Origin: Mesorhizobium sp. C432A
GTDB lineage: Bacteria > Pseudomonadota > Alphaproteobacteria > Rhizobiales > Rhizobiaceae
Length of the DNA: 64,000 nt
Assembly (NCBI RefSeq): GCF_030323145.1
Contig: NZ_CP100470.1
Span: forward strand, 2,025,001-2,089,000
Direction of reading: 5' to 3'
Position 1 is the first letter of the stretch. Each line of letters opens with the position of its first letter. The position numbers were made by a program, and so were the translations under genes. Of the stretch, positions 37,585 to 46,472 are shown piece after piece. Below the pieces are notes generated by a model that worked only from the letters and a program-made list of their open reading frames with translations, searched no databases and had not been told where the DNA came from.

Positions 37585-38514
37585 TCAAAACGCCCCCACC
37601 TGCTTGCGGCTCGACCAGTAGACGGCCTTGTAGAAGACCGAGCACAGGATCAGCACGACGAGATAGATCATGAAGGCGACCGCGGCGCCGTAGCCGAGGT
37701 CCCAGTTACGGAAATTGACGCGGTAGGCGTAGATCGAGACCAGCTCGGTCAGCGTTCCCGGTCCGCCGCCGGTCATCAGGAAAACCTTGTCGAACTCCTT
37801 GAAGGCGTCGATGCCGCGCAGCAGCAGCACGAGCGCGATGACCGGCCGCAGCAGCGGCAGCATGACGTTTCGGAAAATCTGGAACGGTTTGGCGCCATCC
37901 ATCATCGCCGCCTCGAACGGCGCGCGCGGCAGGCTCATCATCCCGGCGAGCATGATCAGGGTGACGAAAGGCGTCCACTGCCAGACATCGATGGCGACGA
38001 TGGTCGGAAACACCAGGTCGGGTGCCGAAAGCACCGCCGAATTCTGCGCCAGCAGGCCGACCTTGCGCATGTAGAAGGTGAGCATGCCGAAATCGCCCTG
38101 CAACAGCAGCCGCCAGATCAGCCCGACGGCGACCGGCGCGATCATCATCGGGATGAGCAGCAGTGTGGTGAGAAGCCGCTGGCTGGCGACGAAGCGGAAG
38201 ATCAGGAAGGCCAGCGCAAAGCCGAGCAGGAATTCCAGGCCGACGGCGATGACGACGAATTTCAGCGTCAGCAGGAACGATGCCCAGAAGAATGGGTCGT
38301 TGCGCATCAGCTTGCGGAAATTGTCGAAACCGACGAAGGCGCCGGCATGGCTGGCGTCGGCGAAGCTGAGGTCGGTCAGCGCGGTGTAGACCATGTAGTA
38401 GAACGGGCCGACCAGGAAGACGACGACGAGCAGCGTCGCCGGCAGCATCAAGAGCGGCCCCACCCCACGGTCGAGAAGCGGCATTCCGCGCGGCGATGGA
38501 GTGCGGTTCGTCAC
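37585..38514 (-). CDS. ABC transporter permease, MalF-like
   Basis: 309 residues with an N-terminal membrane anchor (LLMLPATLLVVVFLVGPFYY) and five further segments; the EAA-loop region is LPRAPFEAAMMDGAKPFQIF. GVGLIWRLLLQGDFGML-type sequence is typical of sugar/polyol permeases. It pairs with the MalG-like permease. A stem-loop lies between it and the binding-protein gene. Confidence 0.92.
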   Translation of the reverse strand: MTNRTPSPRGMPLLDRGVGPLLMLPATLLVVVFLVGPFYYMVYTALTDLSFADASHAGAFVGFDNFRKLMRNDPFFWASFLLTLKFVVIAVGLEFLLGFALAFLIFRFVASQRLLTTLLLIPMMIAPVAVGLIWRLLLQGDFGMLTFYMRKVGLLAQNSAVLSAPDLVFPTIVAIDVWQWTPFVTLIMLAGMMSLPRAPFEAAMMDGAKPFQIFRNVMLPLLRPVIALVLLLRGIDAFKEFDKVFLMTGGGPGTLTELVSIYAYRVNFRNWDLGYGAAVAFMIYLVVLILCSVFYKAVYWSSRKQVGAF

Positions 38515-38537
38515 GGGCGTTTCCTGCGGACAAGAAC

Positions 38538-38561
38538 GGCTACCCGCTTGTGCGGGTAGCC
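38538..38561 (-). terminator. Stem-loop following the carbohydrate-binding-protein gene
   Basis: Perfect 10-bp stem GGCTACCCGC / GCGGGTAGCC with TTGT loop, between the binding-protein stop (38582) and the permease start (38514). No strong T-run; likely an mRNA-stabilising hairpin that favours the binding protein over the membrane genes. Confidence 0.7.
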
Positions 38562-38581
38562 TCTGCGCGACATCTCAAGGC

Positions 38582-39970
38582 CTATCGTGCCGGATAGGTC
38601 ATGGGTGCGCAAGAACCGAGCAGTGTCGAGATGTCGGTGGCGGCGGTGTCGAGGGCGGCCTGCGCCTCCTTTTCGCCGGCGAGGTAGGATGACAGTTCGC
38701 GCACTAGTATGTCGGTCATCTCGGCCGATTGCGGCAGCGTCGCCTTCGGCACCGCATGCTCGTTGGCCTCCATCGAAGCCTTGGCATAGGGCAGCTTCTG
38801 CACCTCGGCGGAGGCATAGACATCCGGCCGACCTGAAGCGCCGCCATTGAGATGCTGTTCGAGCTGGCGGTCATAGCCCATCATCCACTGGACGAAGAGG
38901 AAGGCGGCCTGCTGGTTCTTCGAATAGACCGGGATGAGATAGGTCCAGCCCTCGACCTGGCCGATCTTCCCGCCGTCGCCTTGCGGCACGAGATCGAAGC
39001 CAACCTTGCCGACCACGGTGGAGGCCGTGGTGTCGACCGACACGGCATAGGTTGCGTCGTTCCACATGATCAGCTCGGCGACCTTGGCTTGCTGCATCAG
39101 CGCCATGACATCATCCCAGAAATAGTTGAGGCTGTCCGGCGGCGAGAATTGCAGCAGGCTCTTGTAATATTCGAGCGAGGCGACGGCCTTGGGGCTGTTG
39201 ACGATGACCGGGCCGCAGGCCGAGCCGCTCTTCACGTCGAGCACGTCGCCGCCGAAGGAATAAAGGAAATTGAGCCACTCATACCACAGTGCCTCATGGC
39301 GCTTGCCCTGCAGGGCGGTGCCGTAAAAACCCTGGTCGGGGCGATAGAACCATTCGGCGATATCGCGGTATTGCTTCCAGTCCTTGGCGGGAGCGAGGCC
39401 GTAGCCATACTTGGCCTTGAAGCCTGCCTGCTCCTTGGGATCGGCGAGCAGGTCCGAGCGATACCACATGAACATGTTGAGCACTGTGAAGGGGAAGCCG
39501 TACTCCTTGCCGTCATACCAGGAGATTTCGTGCCAGGCGGTCTGGTAGAGCTGCTTCTCCGGCTCGAAGCTCGGATCGCGCAAAGCCGGGTCGGCCATCA
39601 TCTTGGCGATTTCGACCAGATGGTTGTTGGTGGCGAACTTGCCGAGTTCGCGATGCGGCTGGATGATGACGTCGTAGCGGCCGCGGTGCGAGTTGAGATC
39701 GAGCTGCACCTTGTTGACGGCTTCCGAGTGCTCGTACATCTCGACTTCGACATGGATGCCGGTCTGTTTTTCAAACTCCGGCGCCATCTTCTTCAGCGCT
39801 TCGAGCGGCGGCAGCGCCTCGCCGACCATGCGGATGGTCTGGCCGCTATAGGGTTTCGACGCCTCTTTCAGATCCCACGCGTCCGCTTGTGTCACTTGCC
39901 ACGTCAGGGGCCACACAAATACGACTGCGACGAGCAGTCTGGACGCGGTACGTCTCAGCGGCTTGAGCAT
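38582..39970 (-). CDS. Periplasmic solute-binding protein for carbohydrate/polyol ABC importer
   Basis: 462 residues. Signal peptide LLVAVVFVWPLTWQVTQADA, then a family-1 extracellular solute-binding fold (LEALKKMAPEFEKQTGIHVE, MYEHSEAVNKVQLDLNS, YDVIIQPH). The middle DWKQYRDIAEWFYRPDQGFYG is shared in type with the binding protein at 56516-57832 (KALRDIAEFFYRPDQ), so the two transporters belong to related families. First gene of the minus-strand arm, divergent from the TIM-barrel gene. Substrate likely a polyol or small sugar derivative, judged from the catabolic genes opposite. Confidence 0.9.
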   Translation of the reverse strand: MLKPLRRTASRLLVAVVFVWPLTWQVTQADAWDLKEASKPYSGQTIRMVGEALPPLEALKKMAPEFEKQTGIHVEVEMYEHSEAVNKVQLDLNSHRGRYDVIIQPHRELGKFATNNHLVEIAKMMADPALRDPSFEPEKQLYQTAWHEISWYDGKEYGFPFTVLNMFMWYRSDLLADPKEQAGFKAKYGYGLAPAKDWKQYRDIAEWFYRPDQGFYGTALQGKRHEALWYEWLNFLYSFGGDVLDVKSGSACGPVIVNSPKAVASLEYYKSLLQFSPPDSLNYFWDDVMALMQQAKVAELIMWNDATYAVSVDTTASTVVGKVGFDLVPQGDGGKIGQVEGWTYLIPVYSKNQQAAFLFVQWMMGYDRQLEQHLNGGASGRPDVYASAEVQKLPYAKASMEANEHAVPKATLPQSAEMTDILVRELSSYLAGEKEAQAALDTAATDISTLLGSCAPMTYPAR

Positions 39971-40022
39971 TCTTCCCTCTCCCTAGAAGTCGTGCCTGGC
40001 GGGCCGGCGCCCGTTTTGTCAT

Positions 40023-40063
40023 AAAATGTGTGGTACTGCAAATCAAAATGTGGCACCTTGCAA
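40023..40063. promoter_or_regulatory. 22-bp-spaced direct repeat, possible DeoR operator
   Basis: AAAATGTGTGGTACTGCAA and AAAATGTGGCACCTTGCAA start 22 bases apart (40023 and 40045), two helical turns, in the 162-bp region between the divergent transporter and catabolic arms. The likely binder is the DeoR-type regulator at 44388-45170; this is inferred from position and spacing. Confidence 0.45.
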
Positions 40064-40132
40064 CAAATGGTTGGGAGGTGTTAACAGACCGGCAGCAAAC
40101 CGGCTTTCCCGACCAGGCGAGGGACCTTTCGG

Positions 40133-40810
40133 ATGGACTTCATCTTCATGCTGACGCGCAACGATCGCACGGTCGAGGACTGTCTCGACCTGGTCGATTT
40201 GATTGAGCCGGTCGGCCTGAAGCATGTCGGCTTCAAGGATATTGGCGTCGCGCCGGATGTGCTGCGCAAGCTCGCTGTCGCCATTGGCCGGACAGGCGCC
40301 ACCACTTACATGGAAGTTGTCTCGACGACGGCTGAGGCCTGCCTTAATTCCGCGCGCATCGCCAGGGATCTCGGCATCCAGCGCCTGCTCGGTGGTACCC
40401 AGGTCGACGAGATCATGGCGTTGCTGGAGGGGAGCGGCACCGAATACTACCCTTTTCCCGGGCGGCCGGTCGGCCATCCGACCAAGCTCGGCGGTTCGGC
40501 CGAGGATGTCGAGGCCGACTGCCGGGCCTTCGCCGAGAAGGGTTGTGCGGGATGCGACATCCTCGCCTATCGCGCCACCGAGGCCGACCCGGCCGAACTG
40601 GTGCGCGCAGCCCGGCGCGGGCTTGGTCCGTCGCGGCATCTGATCGTCGCCGGCGCTGTGGCATCAGCCGATCGGATCAAGGCAATCAAGCTGGCCGGCG
40701 CCAACGCTTTTACCATTGGCACAGCGGTTTTCGATGGCTCCTATTCGCCGACGAAAGGTTCTATCCTCTCGCAACTGCGGGATGTCCTCGCGGATTGCGA
40801 GCGTGTCTAA
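40133..40810 (+). CDS. TIM-barrel protein of unknown function in polyol cluster
   Basis: 225 residues, soluble. The repeated beta-alpha pattern (KHVGFKDIG, TTYMEVVST, RLLGGTQVDEIM, CDILAYRAT, HLIVAGAVAS, AFTIGTAVF) and the C-terminal GAVASADRIKAIKLAGANAF with GTAVF resemble the phosphate-binding half of ribulose-phosphate-binding (HisA/TrpF/ThiG-like) barrels. I do not recognise a characterised family. It starts the catabolic arm and overlaps the kinase gene (TAATG), so it is probably an isomerase, aldolase or lyase acting on a phosphorylated intermediate; this is inference. Confidence 0.75.
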   Translation: MDFIFMLTRNDRTVEDCLDLVDLIEPVGLKHVGFKDIGVAPDVLRKLAVAIGRTGATTYMEVVSTTAEACLNSARIARDLGIQRLLGGTQVDEIMALLEGSGTEYYPFPGRPVGHPTKLGGSAEDVEADCRAFAEKGCAGCDILAYRATEADPAELVRAARRGLGPSRHLIVAGAVASADRIKAIKLAGANAFTIGTAVFDGSYSPTKGSILSQLRDVLADCERV

Positions 40811-42267
40811 TGCCAGTCATCGGCATCGATCTCGGCACACAAAGCCTAAAGGCGATCGTTGTCGATGACGAATTGCGGCTGCGTGGCGAGGCCGCTGTGT
40901 TGTACCAGCCGGCCTTCCCGGCGCCCGGCTGGGCCGAACAGAACCCGGCGCTGTGGCTGGCGGCGCTCAAGCCGGCCATTGCCGGCGCGCTCGACAAGGC
41001 TGGGCTTGCGCCGTCCGACATCAAGGGTATTGCCATTGCCGGCCAGCTCGACGGCTGCGTCGCGGTCGATCGCAATGGTGAGGCGCTGGCTCCGTGCATC
41101 ATCTGGATGGACCGGCGGGCGGCAGGAGAGATCGCCGGCATCGACCCGGACTTCATCCGTGAGCGCACCGGTCTCGTTCTGGACGCCACCCATATGGCGG
41201 CGAAAATCCGCTGGGCCGCGCGCAACCTGCCCGAAGCGCGCCGAGTGGCGCTCTGGCATCAACCGGTATCATTCGTGGTCGCAGCGTTGTGCGGTCGTGC
41301 CGTCATCGATCACGCGCTGGCCTCGACGACCATGCTCTATGGGCTGAAGGAGCACAATTATGCCGGCGATCTGCTGGCGGCCTTCGACATCGATGCACAT
41401 AAATTGCCCGGCATCGACGATGCATCTGAGATCGCCGGCGCCTTGACCCACGCCGGCGCCGAGCTCACCGGTCTTCCTGTGGGCACGCCGCTGGCGGTCG
41501 GCACCGGCGATGATTTTTCGGCCGCCATAGGCGCCGGGGTTGTCGTGCCCGGTGTCGTCGCCTGCAATCTCGGCACGGCCGAAGTGGTCGGCGCGGTGTC
41601 CGGCACGCTTCGCCTCGACCCCGGCGGCCTGGTCGAGACCCATGGCTTTCTCGGCGACGGCTATTTCATCTCCAATCCCGGATGGCTCTCGGGCGGCGCG
41701 GTGACGTGGTTTCTAACAACCTTCGGCGTCGATTCGCCGGCGGCGATGTCGGAACTGGCGGCGACGGTGGTTGCCGGCAGCGACGATTTGCTGTTCTTGC
41801 CCGCGTTGTCCGGTGCCATGGCGCCGCGCTGGATCGCCGAAGCGCGTGCCGCTTTCTACGGCCTGACATCCTTCCACGGCAAAGCCGCTTGTGCCCGTGC
41901 CGTGCTGGAGGGCTGTGCCTTTGCCATGCGCGACGTGGTCGACCGGCTGGACGATCTCGATATCGCGACGGATCGCATCCGGCTCTCAGGCGGTGGCGCG
42001 CGCAGCCGGGTATGGGCGCAAATCCGTGCCGATGTCAGCGGCAGGCCGGTCGAGATCGCGGGTGCGGCCGATGCCTCGCCGATCGGTGCGGCAATCCTTG
42101 CCGCCGCAGCCATCGGCCTTACCTCCTCAGTGCAGCAGGCGGCTGAAAGGCTGGCCGGCCACATCGAGACGATCGACCCTGATCCTTCCGCCAAGGCCGC
42201 CTACGACAGAAGTTACCGCCGGTATCGCACCTTGTTCGATGCCCTGACCCCGCTTCATGCTGATTGA
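40810..42267 (+). CDS. FGGY-family carbohydrate/polyol kinase
   Basis: 485 residues. N-terminal phosphate loop GIDLGTQSLKAIVVDD, IIWMDRRAAGE segment, central GTGDDFSAAIGAG and NLGTAEVVGAV motifs, adenosine-site LSGGGARSRVWAQI then ADASPIGAAILAAAA. This is the xylulokinase/glycerol-kinase fold. It phosphorylates the imported substrate, to an unknown sugar or polyol phosphate. The ATG overlaps the preceding stop (TAATG). Confidence 0.9.
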   Translation: MPVIGIDLGTQSLKAIVVDDELRLRGEAAVLYQPAFPAPGWAEQNPALWLAALKPAIAGALDKAGLAPSDIKGIAIAGQLDGCVAVDRNGEALAPCIIWMDRRAAGEIAGIDPDFIRERTGLVLDATHMAAKIRWAARNLPEARRVALWHQPVSFVVAALCGRAVIDHALASTTMLYGLKEHNYAGDLLAAFDIDAHKLPGIDDASEIAGALTHAGAELTGLPVGTPLAVGTGDDFSAAIGAGVVVPGVVACNLGTAEVVGAVSGTLRLDPGGLVETHGFLGDGYFISNPGWLSGGAVTWFLTTFGVDSPAAMSELAATVVAGSDDLLFLPALSGAMAPRWIAEARAAFYGLTSFHGKAACARAVLEGCAFAMRDVVDRLDDLDIATDRIRLSGGGARSRVWAQIRADVSGRPVEIAGAADASPIGAAILAAAAIGLTSSVQQAAERLAGHIETIDPDPSAKAAYDRSYRRYRTLFDALTPLHAD

Positions 42268-42281
42268 CCGGACTGCATCCT

Positions 42282-43574
42282 ATGTCCAGACAAATGCTCG
42301 ATCGCCTTATTGCCGGCACGCTGCCTGACCCGGACAGCCAGGGAATGCTGTCGGTGCCGCTGAAGACCATCGTCATAGGGCGCGGTCTCGGCGACGAGGC
42401 CGATGCGCTGGTCAAGCCGCTGCCGCTCGGCCGCAAGCTCGCCGTGGTCATGGATCCCGACACAAGGCTGGCGCTGGGTGAGAGGGTGTCGATCGGACTG
42501 CGTGGCAGCAGCGATGTCGACAAGATCATCCTGCCGCGCCATCCGCATCCGGACATGGACGCGGTGCGATCGGTGATCGCACGCACGAAAGACGCCAGCG
42601 GCCTGGTCGCGGTCGGATCTGGCTCGATCAATGACATCACCAAATATGCTGCCCATCTCACCCAAAAACCTTATGCGGTGTTCGGCACCGCGCCATCGAT
42701 GAACGGCTACACCTCGGTGTCGGCGGCAATCACCGAGGACGGCCTGAAGAAATCGCTGACTGCCAGCCTGCCGGTCGGCGTCTTCCTCGATCTCGATGTC
42801 ATGGCGCGGGCGCCGCACCGGCTGATCGCTGCCGGCTTCGGCGATTCGATGGCGCGGCCGACCGCGCAGACCGATTGGCTGATGGCGCATCTATTGCTCG
42901 GCACGCCCTACAGGCAGGCGCCGTTCATGCTTCTGGCCGAGGACGAGAAGGCGCTCATCGCCAAGGCCGGCGAACTCGGGACCGGCGACCTTGAGGCGAT
43001 GGAAGTGCTGGTGCGCACGCTGGTCATGTCCGGTCTCGGCATGACACTGTGCGGCGGCTCTTATCCGGCCAGCCAGGGCGAACATCTGATCGCCCACTAT
43101 ATCGACATGCGGGGCCAGGGATTGCCTGAGGCGCATCACGGCGAACACGTAGCGGTGACGACGTTGACGATGGCGCGGCTGCAGGAGCGCGTGCTGGCAC
43201 TGCCGGAGCTGCAGCTCGCGCCGTCCGCGGATACGCCAGAACGCTTCATCGAGATCTTCGGCGAAACGCTCGGACGTTCCTGCTGGGCGGCATTCAAGCC
43301 CAAGCTGCTGGACCGCGAACGGGCAAACGCCATCAACACCATGCTGGCCAAGCAATGGCGCTCGCATCGTGAAAGGCTGGTGCGGGTGGCACGCCCGGCG
43401 CGCGAGATCGCGGCAGCACTGCGCGCCGCCGGCGCGCCGACCACGCCGCAGGAGGTTGCCATACCGGCTGGCTTCTACGACGAGGCGGTCGCCAATGCCC
43501 GGCTGATCCGCGAAAGGTTCACCATGCTCGACGTCGCGGCTGCCTCGCTCGAAACGGTTGCGGCGGGAGCCTGA
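42282..43574 (+). CDS. sn-Glycerol-1-phosphate dehydrogenase-like protein (AraM/EgsA type)
   Basis: 430 residues in the iron-containing-alcohol-dehydrogenase/GldA superfamily. GSGSINDITKYAAH is the dinucleotide-binding loop, FGTAPSMNGYTSVSAAI the active-site segment, and metal ligands are expected from AGFGDSMARPTAQTDW, GGSYPASQGEHLIAHYID and HHGEHVAV. Where characterised AraM proteins carry a GDLxSKYTALADW-type motif, this one has GDSMARPTAQTDW, so specificity may differ. Relatives reduce dihydroxyacetone phosphate or similar ketone phosphates. ATG 42282 is chosen over the TTG at 42264 that overlaps the kinase stop; ribosome-binding evidence is weak for both. Confidence 0.8.
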   Translation: MSRQMLDRLIAGTLPDPDSQGMLSVPLKTIVIGRGLGDEADALVKPLPLGRKLAVVMDPDTRLALGERVSIGLRGSSDVDKIILPRHPHPDMDAVRSVIARTKDASGLVAVGSGSINDITKYAAHLTQKPYAVFGTAPSMNGYTSVSAAITEDGLKKSLTASLPVGVFLDLDVMARAPHRLIAAGFGDSMARPTAQTDWLMAHLLLGTPYRQAPFMLLAEDEKALIAKAGELGTGDLEAMEVLVRTLVMSGLGMTLCGGSYPASQGEHLIAHYIDMRGQGLPEAHHGEHVAVTTLTMARLQERVLALPELQLAPSADTPERFIEIFGETLGRSCWAAFKPKLLDRERANAINTMLAKQWRSHRERLVRVARPAREIAAALRAAGAPTTPQEVAIPAGFYDEAVANARLIRERFTMLDVAAASLETVAAGA

Positions 43575-43578
43575 GCGG

Positions 43579-44385
43579 GTGCTGCGTCCGCTTGCCGACT
43601 TCACCGCGCTAGACCGGCGCAACATCGCCGTCGTTCTGACCGATATCGACGACACCTTGACCGACAAGGGACGGCTGCCGGCAAAAGCCTATGCGGCGCT
43701 CGAGCGGCTGAAGCAGGCCGGCTTCCTTGTCGCGCCGGTCACCGGCCGCCCTGCCGGCTGGTGCGACCTGATCGCGCGGCAATGGCCGGTCGATGGCGTG
43801 ATCGGCGAGAACGGCGCTTTCTATTTCCGCTATGACGGCACTGCCAAGCGCATCGTTCGTCACTATGCCAGGAGTGCCGGGGAAAGGCAGGCTGACGCGG
43901 CGCGCCTGCGCGAGATCGAACGCGCCGTGCTCGCGGAAATTCCGGGTGCGGCGGTCGCCGCTGACCAGGCCTATCGCGAAGCCGATTTGGCGATCGATTT
44001 TCGCGAGGATGTCGCGCCGCTGCCCAAATCTGAAGTGCTGAAGATCGTCGCTATCTTTCAGCGCTATGGAGCGGCGGCGAAAATCTCGTCCATCCATGTC
44101 AATGGCTGGTTCGGCAAATACGACAAACTGTCAACAAGCCGGCTATTCTTGCGCGACTGTTTTGGTATAGACATAGACCACGACAAGGACAGCATTGTCT
44201 TCGTCGGCGATAGTCCAAACGATGCGCCAATGTTCGGCTTCTTCCCCAACAGCGTCGGTGTCGCTAATGTGCTGGACTTCGCCGGCGAACTTCCGGCATC
44301 TCCTGCCTTCGTCACAAGCGGGCGCGGCGCGCAAGGGTTTGCCGAGCTTGCCGACGCACTGATTGCTGCAAAGGGAATGGAATAA
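43579..44385 (+). CDS. HAD-superfamily (IIB-like) phosphatase
   Basis: 268 residues. Motif I LTDIDDTLTDKG (nucleophile Asp), motif II APVTGRPAGW, motif IV FVGDSPNDAPMFGFF; the cap between motifs II and III fits class IIB (Cof/MPGP-like). It would remove phosphate from a sugar or polyol phosphate. GTG start at 43579 with GGGAG upstream, 4 bases after the dehydrogenase stop. A kinase and a phosphatase in one operon suggest that the phosphorylated intermediate is changed between the two steps, or that the HAD enzyme detoxifies a side product. Confidence 0.85.
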   Translation: MLRPLADFTALDRRNIAVVLTDIDDTLTDKGRLPAKAYAALERLKQAGFLVAPVTGRPAGWCDLIARQWPVDGVIGENGAFYFRYDGTAKRIVRHYARSAGERQADAARLREIERAVLAEIPGAAVAADQAYREADLAIDFREDVAPLPKSEVLKIVAIFQRYGAAAKISSIHVNGWFGKYDKLSTSRLFLRDCFGIDIDHDKDSIVFVGDSPNDAPMFGFFPNSVGVANVLDFAGELPASPAFVTSGRGAQGFAELADALIAAKGME

Positions 44386-44387
44386 TC

Positions 44388-45170
44388 ATGGATCAGGGCC
44401 GACTGACGAAGAAGGAGCGGCACGCGCTTATCCTTTCGGAAGTGCGCCGGTCGGCGTCCATCCGCATCTCCAAACTTGCACGGCGCATCGGCGTCGCCGG
44501 CGAGACCATCCGCCGCGATCTCATCGAACTCGGCGATGCCGGGCTGATCAACCGCACTTATGGCGGTGCGACGATCTCGCTGGTGACATCAGAGCCGGTG
44601 ATTTCGGAGCGCGGCCTGACCCTGGTCGAGGAGCGCGCCCGCATCGGCCGCGGCGCAGCGGGCCTGGTCCAGAAGGGCCAGATCGTGATGATCGATGGCG
44701 GTTCGACCACTTATGAGGTGGCGCGCAACCTTTCGCAGCTGAAGCGCGACCTGACCATCATCACCAATTCCACCGGCGTGGCCTCGGTGGCCGGCGCCAA
44801 TCCGACCTTCCGCGTGCTGCTTTGCCCCGGGACCTATGACAGCCGCGAAGGCAGCGTGCTTGGCGAAGACACCGTCGAGTTCCTGCGCCGCTACAATGCC
44901 GACGTCGCCATTATCGGGGCATCGGGGATAAGCGCCGATGGTCCGAGCGACATGATCTCGGGCGCCGCAGCCGTTAAACGCGCAATGATATCGCGTTCAC
45001 TGTCGACGGTGCTGGTGGTGACCCACGACAAGTTTGGCCGCAGCAGTCTGGAACGCATCTGCGGGCTCGATGACATTGCCGATATCGTCACCGACAGCGA
45101 ACCGAAGGCCGATCTGCGCACTGCTGCCGAACAGGCGGGCACGGAGCTGCATGTGTTTGCCGCCGACTGA
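44388..45170 (+). CDS. DeoR/GlpR-family transcriptional repressor
   Basis: 260 residues. N-terminal helix-turn-helix RISKLARRIGVAGETIRRDL followed by the RTYGGA element typical of DeoR proteins; C-terminal sugar-phosphate-sensing domain with MIDGGSTTYEVARNL, IITNSTGVASV and VVTHDKFGRSSL. It starts two bases after the phosphatase stop, as last gene of the catabolic operon, and presumably senses the phosphorylated intermediate to control both arms. Confidence 0.92.
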   Translation: MDQGRLTKKERHALILSEVRRSASIRISKLARRIGVAGETIRRDLIELGDAGLINRTYGGATISLVTSEPVISERGLTLVEERARIGRGAAGLVQKGQIVMIDGGSTTYEVARNLSQLKRDLTIITNSTGVASVAGANPTFRVLLCPGTYDSREGSVLGEDTVEFLRRYNADVAIIGASGISADGPSDMISGAAAVKRAMISRSLSTVLVVTHDKFGRSSLERICGLDDIADIVTDSEPKADLRTAAEQAGTELHVFAAD

Positions 45171-45180
45171 TCAGCATTGG

Positions 45181-45690
45181 CTATCCGGCGGCATCCCTGT
45201 TGGTCAGCGCGATGTGGCAGCAGCCGGGGCCGTGGCCCGGCGTCCAGGTGACATTGTCGAAGCGCACGCCCGTTGCCTCGAACAGACCACGGTCGAAAGC
45301 GCCGGCGATGCGGCAGAGCGTGGCGAGTTTTTCATCACCGACACCGGCCTCGACCCAGGCGTCCTTCAGCGGACAACGCTTCACCTTGAAGGCGATGTGG
45401 TCCGGCCCGCGCTCGACATCGGTCGGATACATCAGGCCGCCATCCGGGCTGACGGCCAAAAATGCCTCGCCGATGGCCGGCGCGTCGTTAGGTCCGAAAC
45501 GGGCGAAGGCGGCCGCCGCCACCTCCTTGCCGCGCTGCTCGATGGTGCGGATCATGATCGCCTCGGCCTTTTCCGCGCCGAGTTCGCCGGTCAGCTCGTC
45601 GAGAAACAGACGGTAGAGATCGGCGCGGTTGCGGAAGGCGGAATCGAGTTCGCGCGAGAGTTTTTCGGCTCTGGCTTCTGGTTCGGTCAT
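45181..45690 (-). CDS. L-2-amino-thiazoline-4-carboxylate (ATC) hydrolase family protein
   Basis: 169 residues. Pattern of the ATC hydrolase family (AtcB-like): KRCPLKDAWVEAGVGDEKLATLC around residues 105-127, and GPGCCHIALTNRD at the C-terminus with adjacent cysteines. Family members open the thiazoline ring of ATC on the way to cysteine, but many homologues are uncharacterised. It overlaps the stop of the peptide-transporter ATPase gene by four bases and is the last gene of that operon, so the imported compound may be a thiazoline- or cysteine-containing peptide; this is inference. Confidence 0.75.
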   Translation of the reverse strand: MTEPEARAEKLSRELDSAFRNRADLYRLFLDELTGELGAEKAEAIMIRTIEQRGKEVAAAAFARFGPNDAPAIGEAFLAVSPDGGLMYPTDVERGPDHIAFKVKRCPLKDAWVEAGVGDEKLATLCRIAGAFDRGLFEATGVRFDNVTWTPGHGPGCCHIALTNRDAAG

Positions 45691-46472
45691 GGTACTTGCC
45701 TGCTGCTTCTGTCCAATCTTGGCGCCGCCGCAACCAGCGCCTTGCCGATTGCCGATTGCGGCGCGTCGACTACGTTGCGGGGGTCGCCGCTCTCGGCGAT
45801 CCGCCCGGCGTTGAGAAGAACGACGCGGTGGGCGATGGCCCGTACGACGCCGAGATCATGCGAAATGAAGAGATAGGCGATCCGTTCCCTGGCTTGCAGG
45901 TCGAGCAGCAACTCAAGGATCTGTCCGCGGACCGAAACGTCGAGCGCCGACACCGCCTCGTCGAGCACGATCAGCGACGGTTTGGTCGCGATGGCTCGGG
46001 CGATGGCGACGCGCTGGCGCTGGCCGCCGGAGATTTCGTGAATGGCGCGCGGGGCGAGATCGGCTGCCAGCCCGACGCGATCCAGCAAGGCAGCAATGCG
46101 GGCCGGCCTCTCGGCGCGGGAAGCGATGGCATGGATGCGCAAGGGATCGTCAAGCACGCGAGCCACCGTGGCGCGCGGGTTGAACGCGGCGAGCGGATCC
46201 TGGAACACCATTTGCAGGCGCGCGCGCTTGGTGCGCAGGGCCGCACCCTTCAAGAGCAGAAAGTCATCGCCTTCGAATTGGACGGTGCCGGCGTCGGGCT
46301 CGATCAACCTAAGCACCAGCCGCGCGATCGTCGACTTGCCGCTGCCGGAGGGCCCGGCCAGCGCCAGCGTCTCGCCGGGTTCGATGGCGAAGGAGACACC
46401 GTCGACGGCCGCGATGGCCTTGCCGCCACGACGGTATCGCTTGGTAAGACCGGAGACGGTGAGCAAGTTCAT
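45687..46472 (-). CDS. Peptide/nickel-type ABC transporter ATPase, DppF-like
   Basis: 261 residues. Walker A GPSGSGKST, Q-loop MVFQDPLAAFNPR, signature ISGGQRQRVA, Walker B LIVLDEAVSALD, switch His LFISHDLGV. No oligopeptide-transporter C-terminal extension is visible, so it is shorter than classical DppF (about 330). It partners with the broken ATPase gene upstream, whose stop it overlaps. It is intact and may serve as the only working ATPase if the partner is lost. Confidence 0.9.
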   Translation of the reverse strand: MNLLTVSGLTKRYRRGGKAIAAVDGVSFAIEPGETLALAGPSGSGKSTIARLVLRLIEPDAGTVQFEGDDFLLLKGAALRTKRARLQMVFQDPLAAFNPRATVARVLDDPLRIHAIASRAERPARIAALLDRVGLAADLAPRAIHEISGGQRQRVAIARAIATKPSLIVLDEAVSALDVSVRGQILELLLDLQARERIAYLFISHDLGVVRAIAHRVVLLNAGRIAESGDPRNVVDAPQSAIGKALVAAAPRLDRSSRQVP

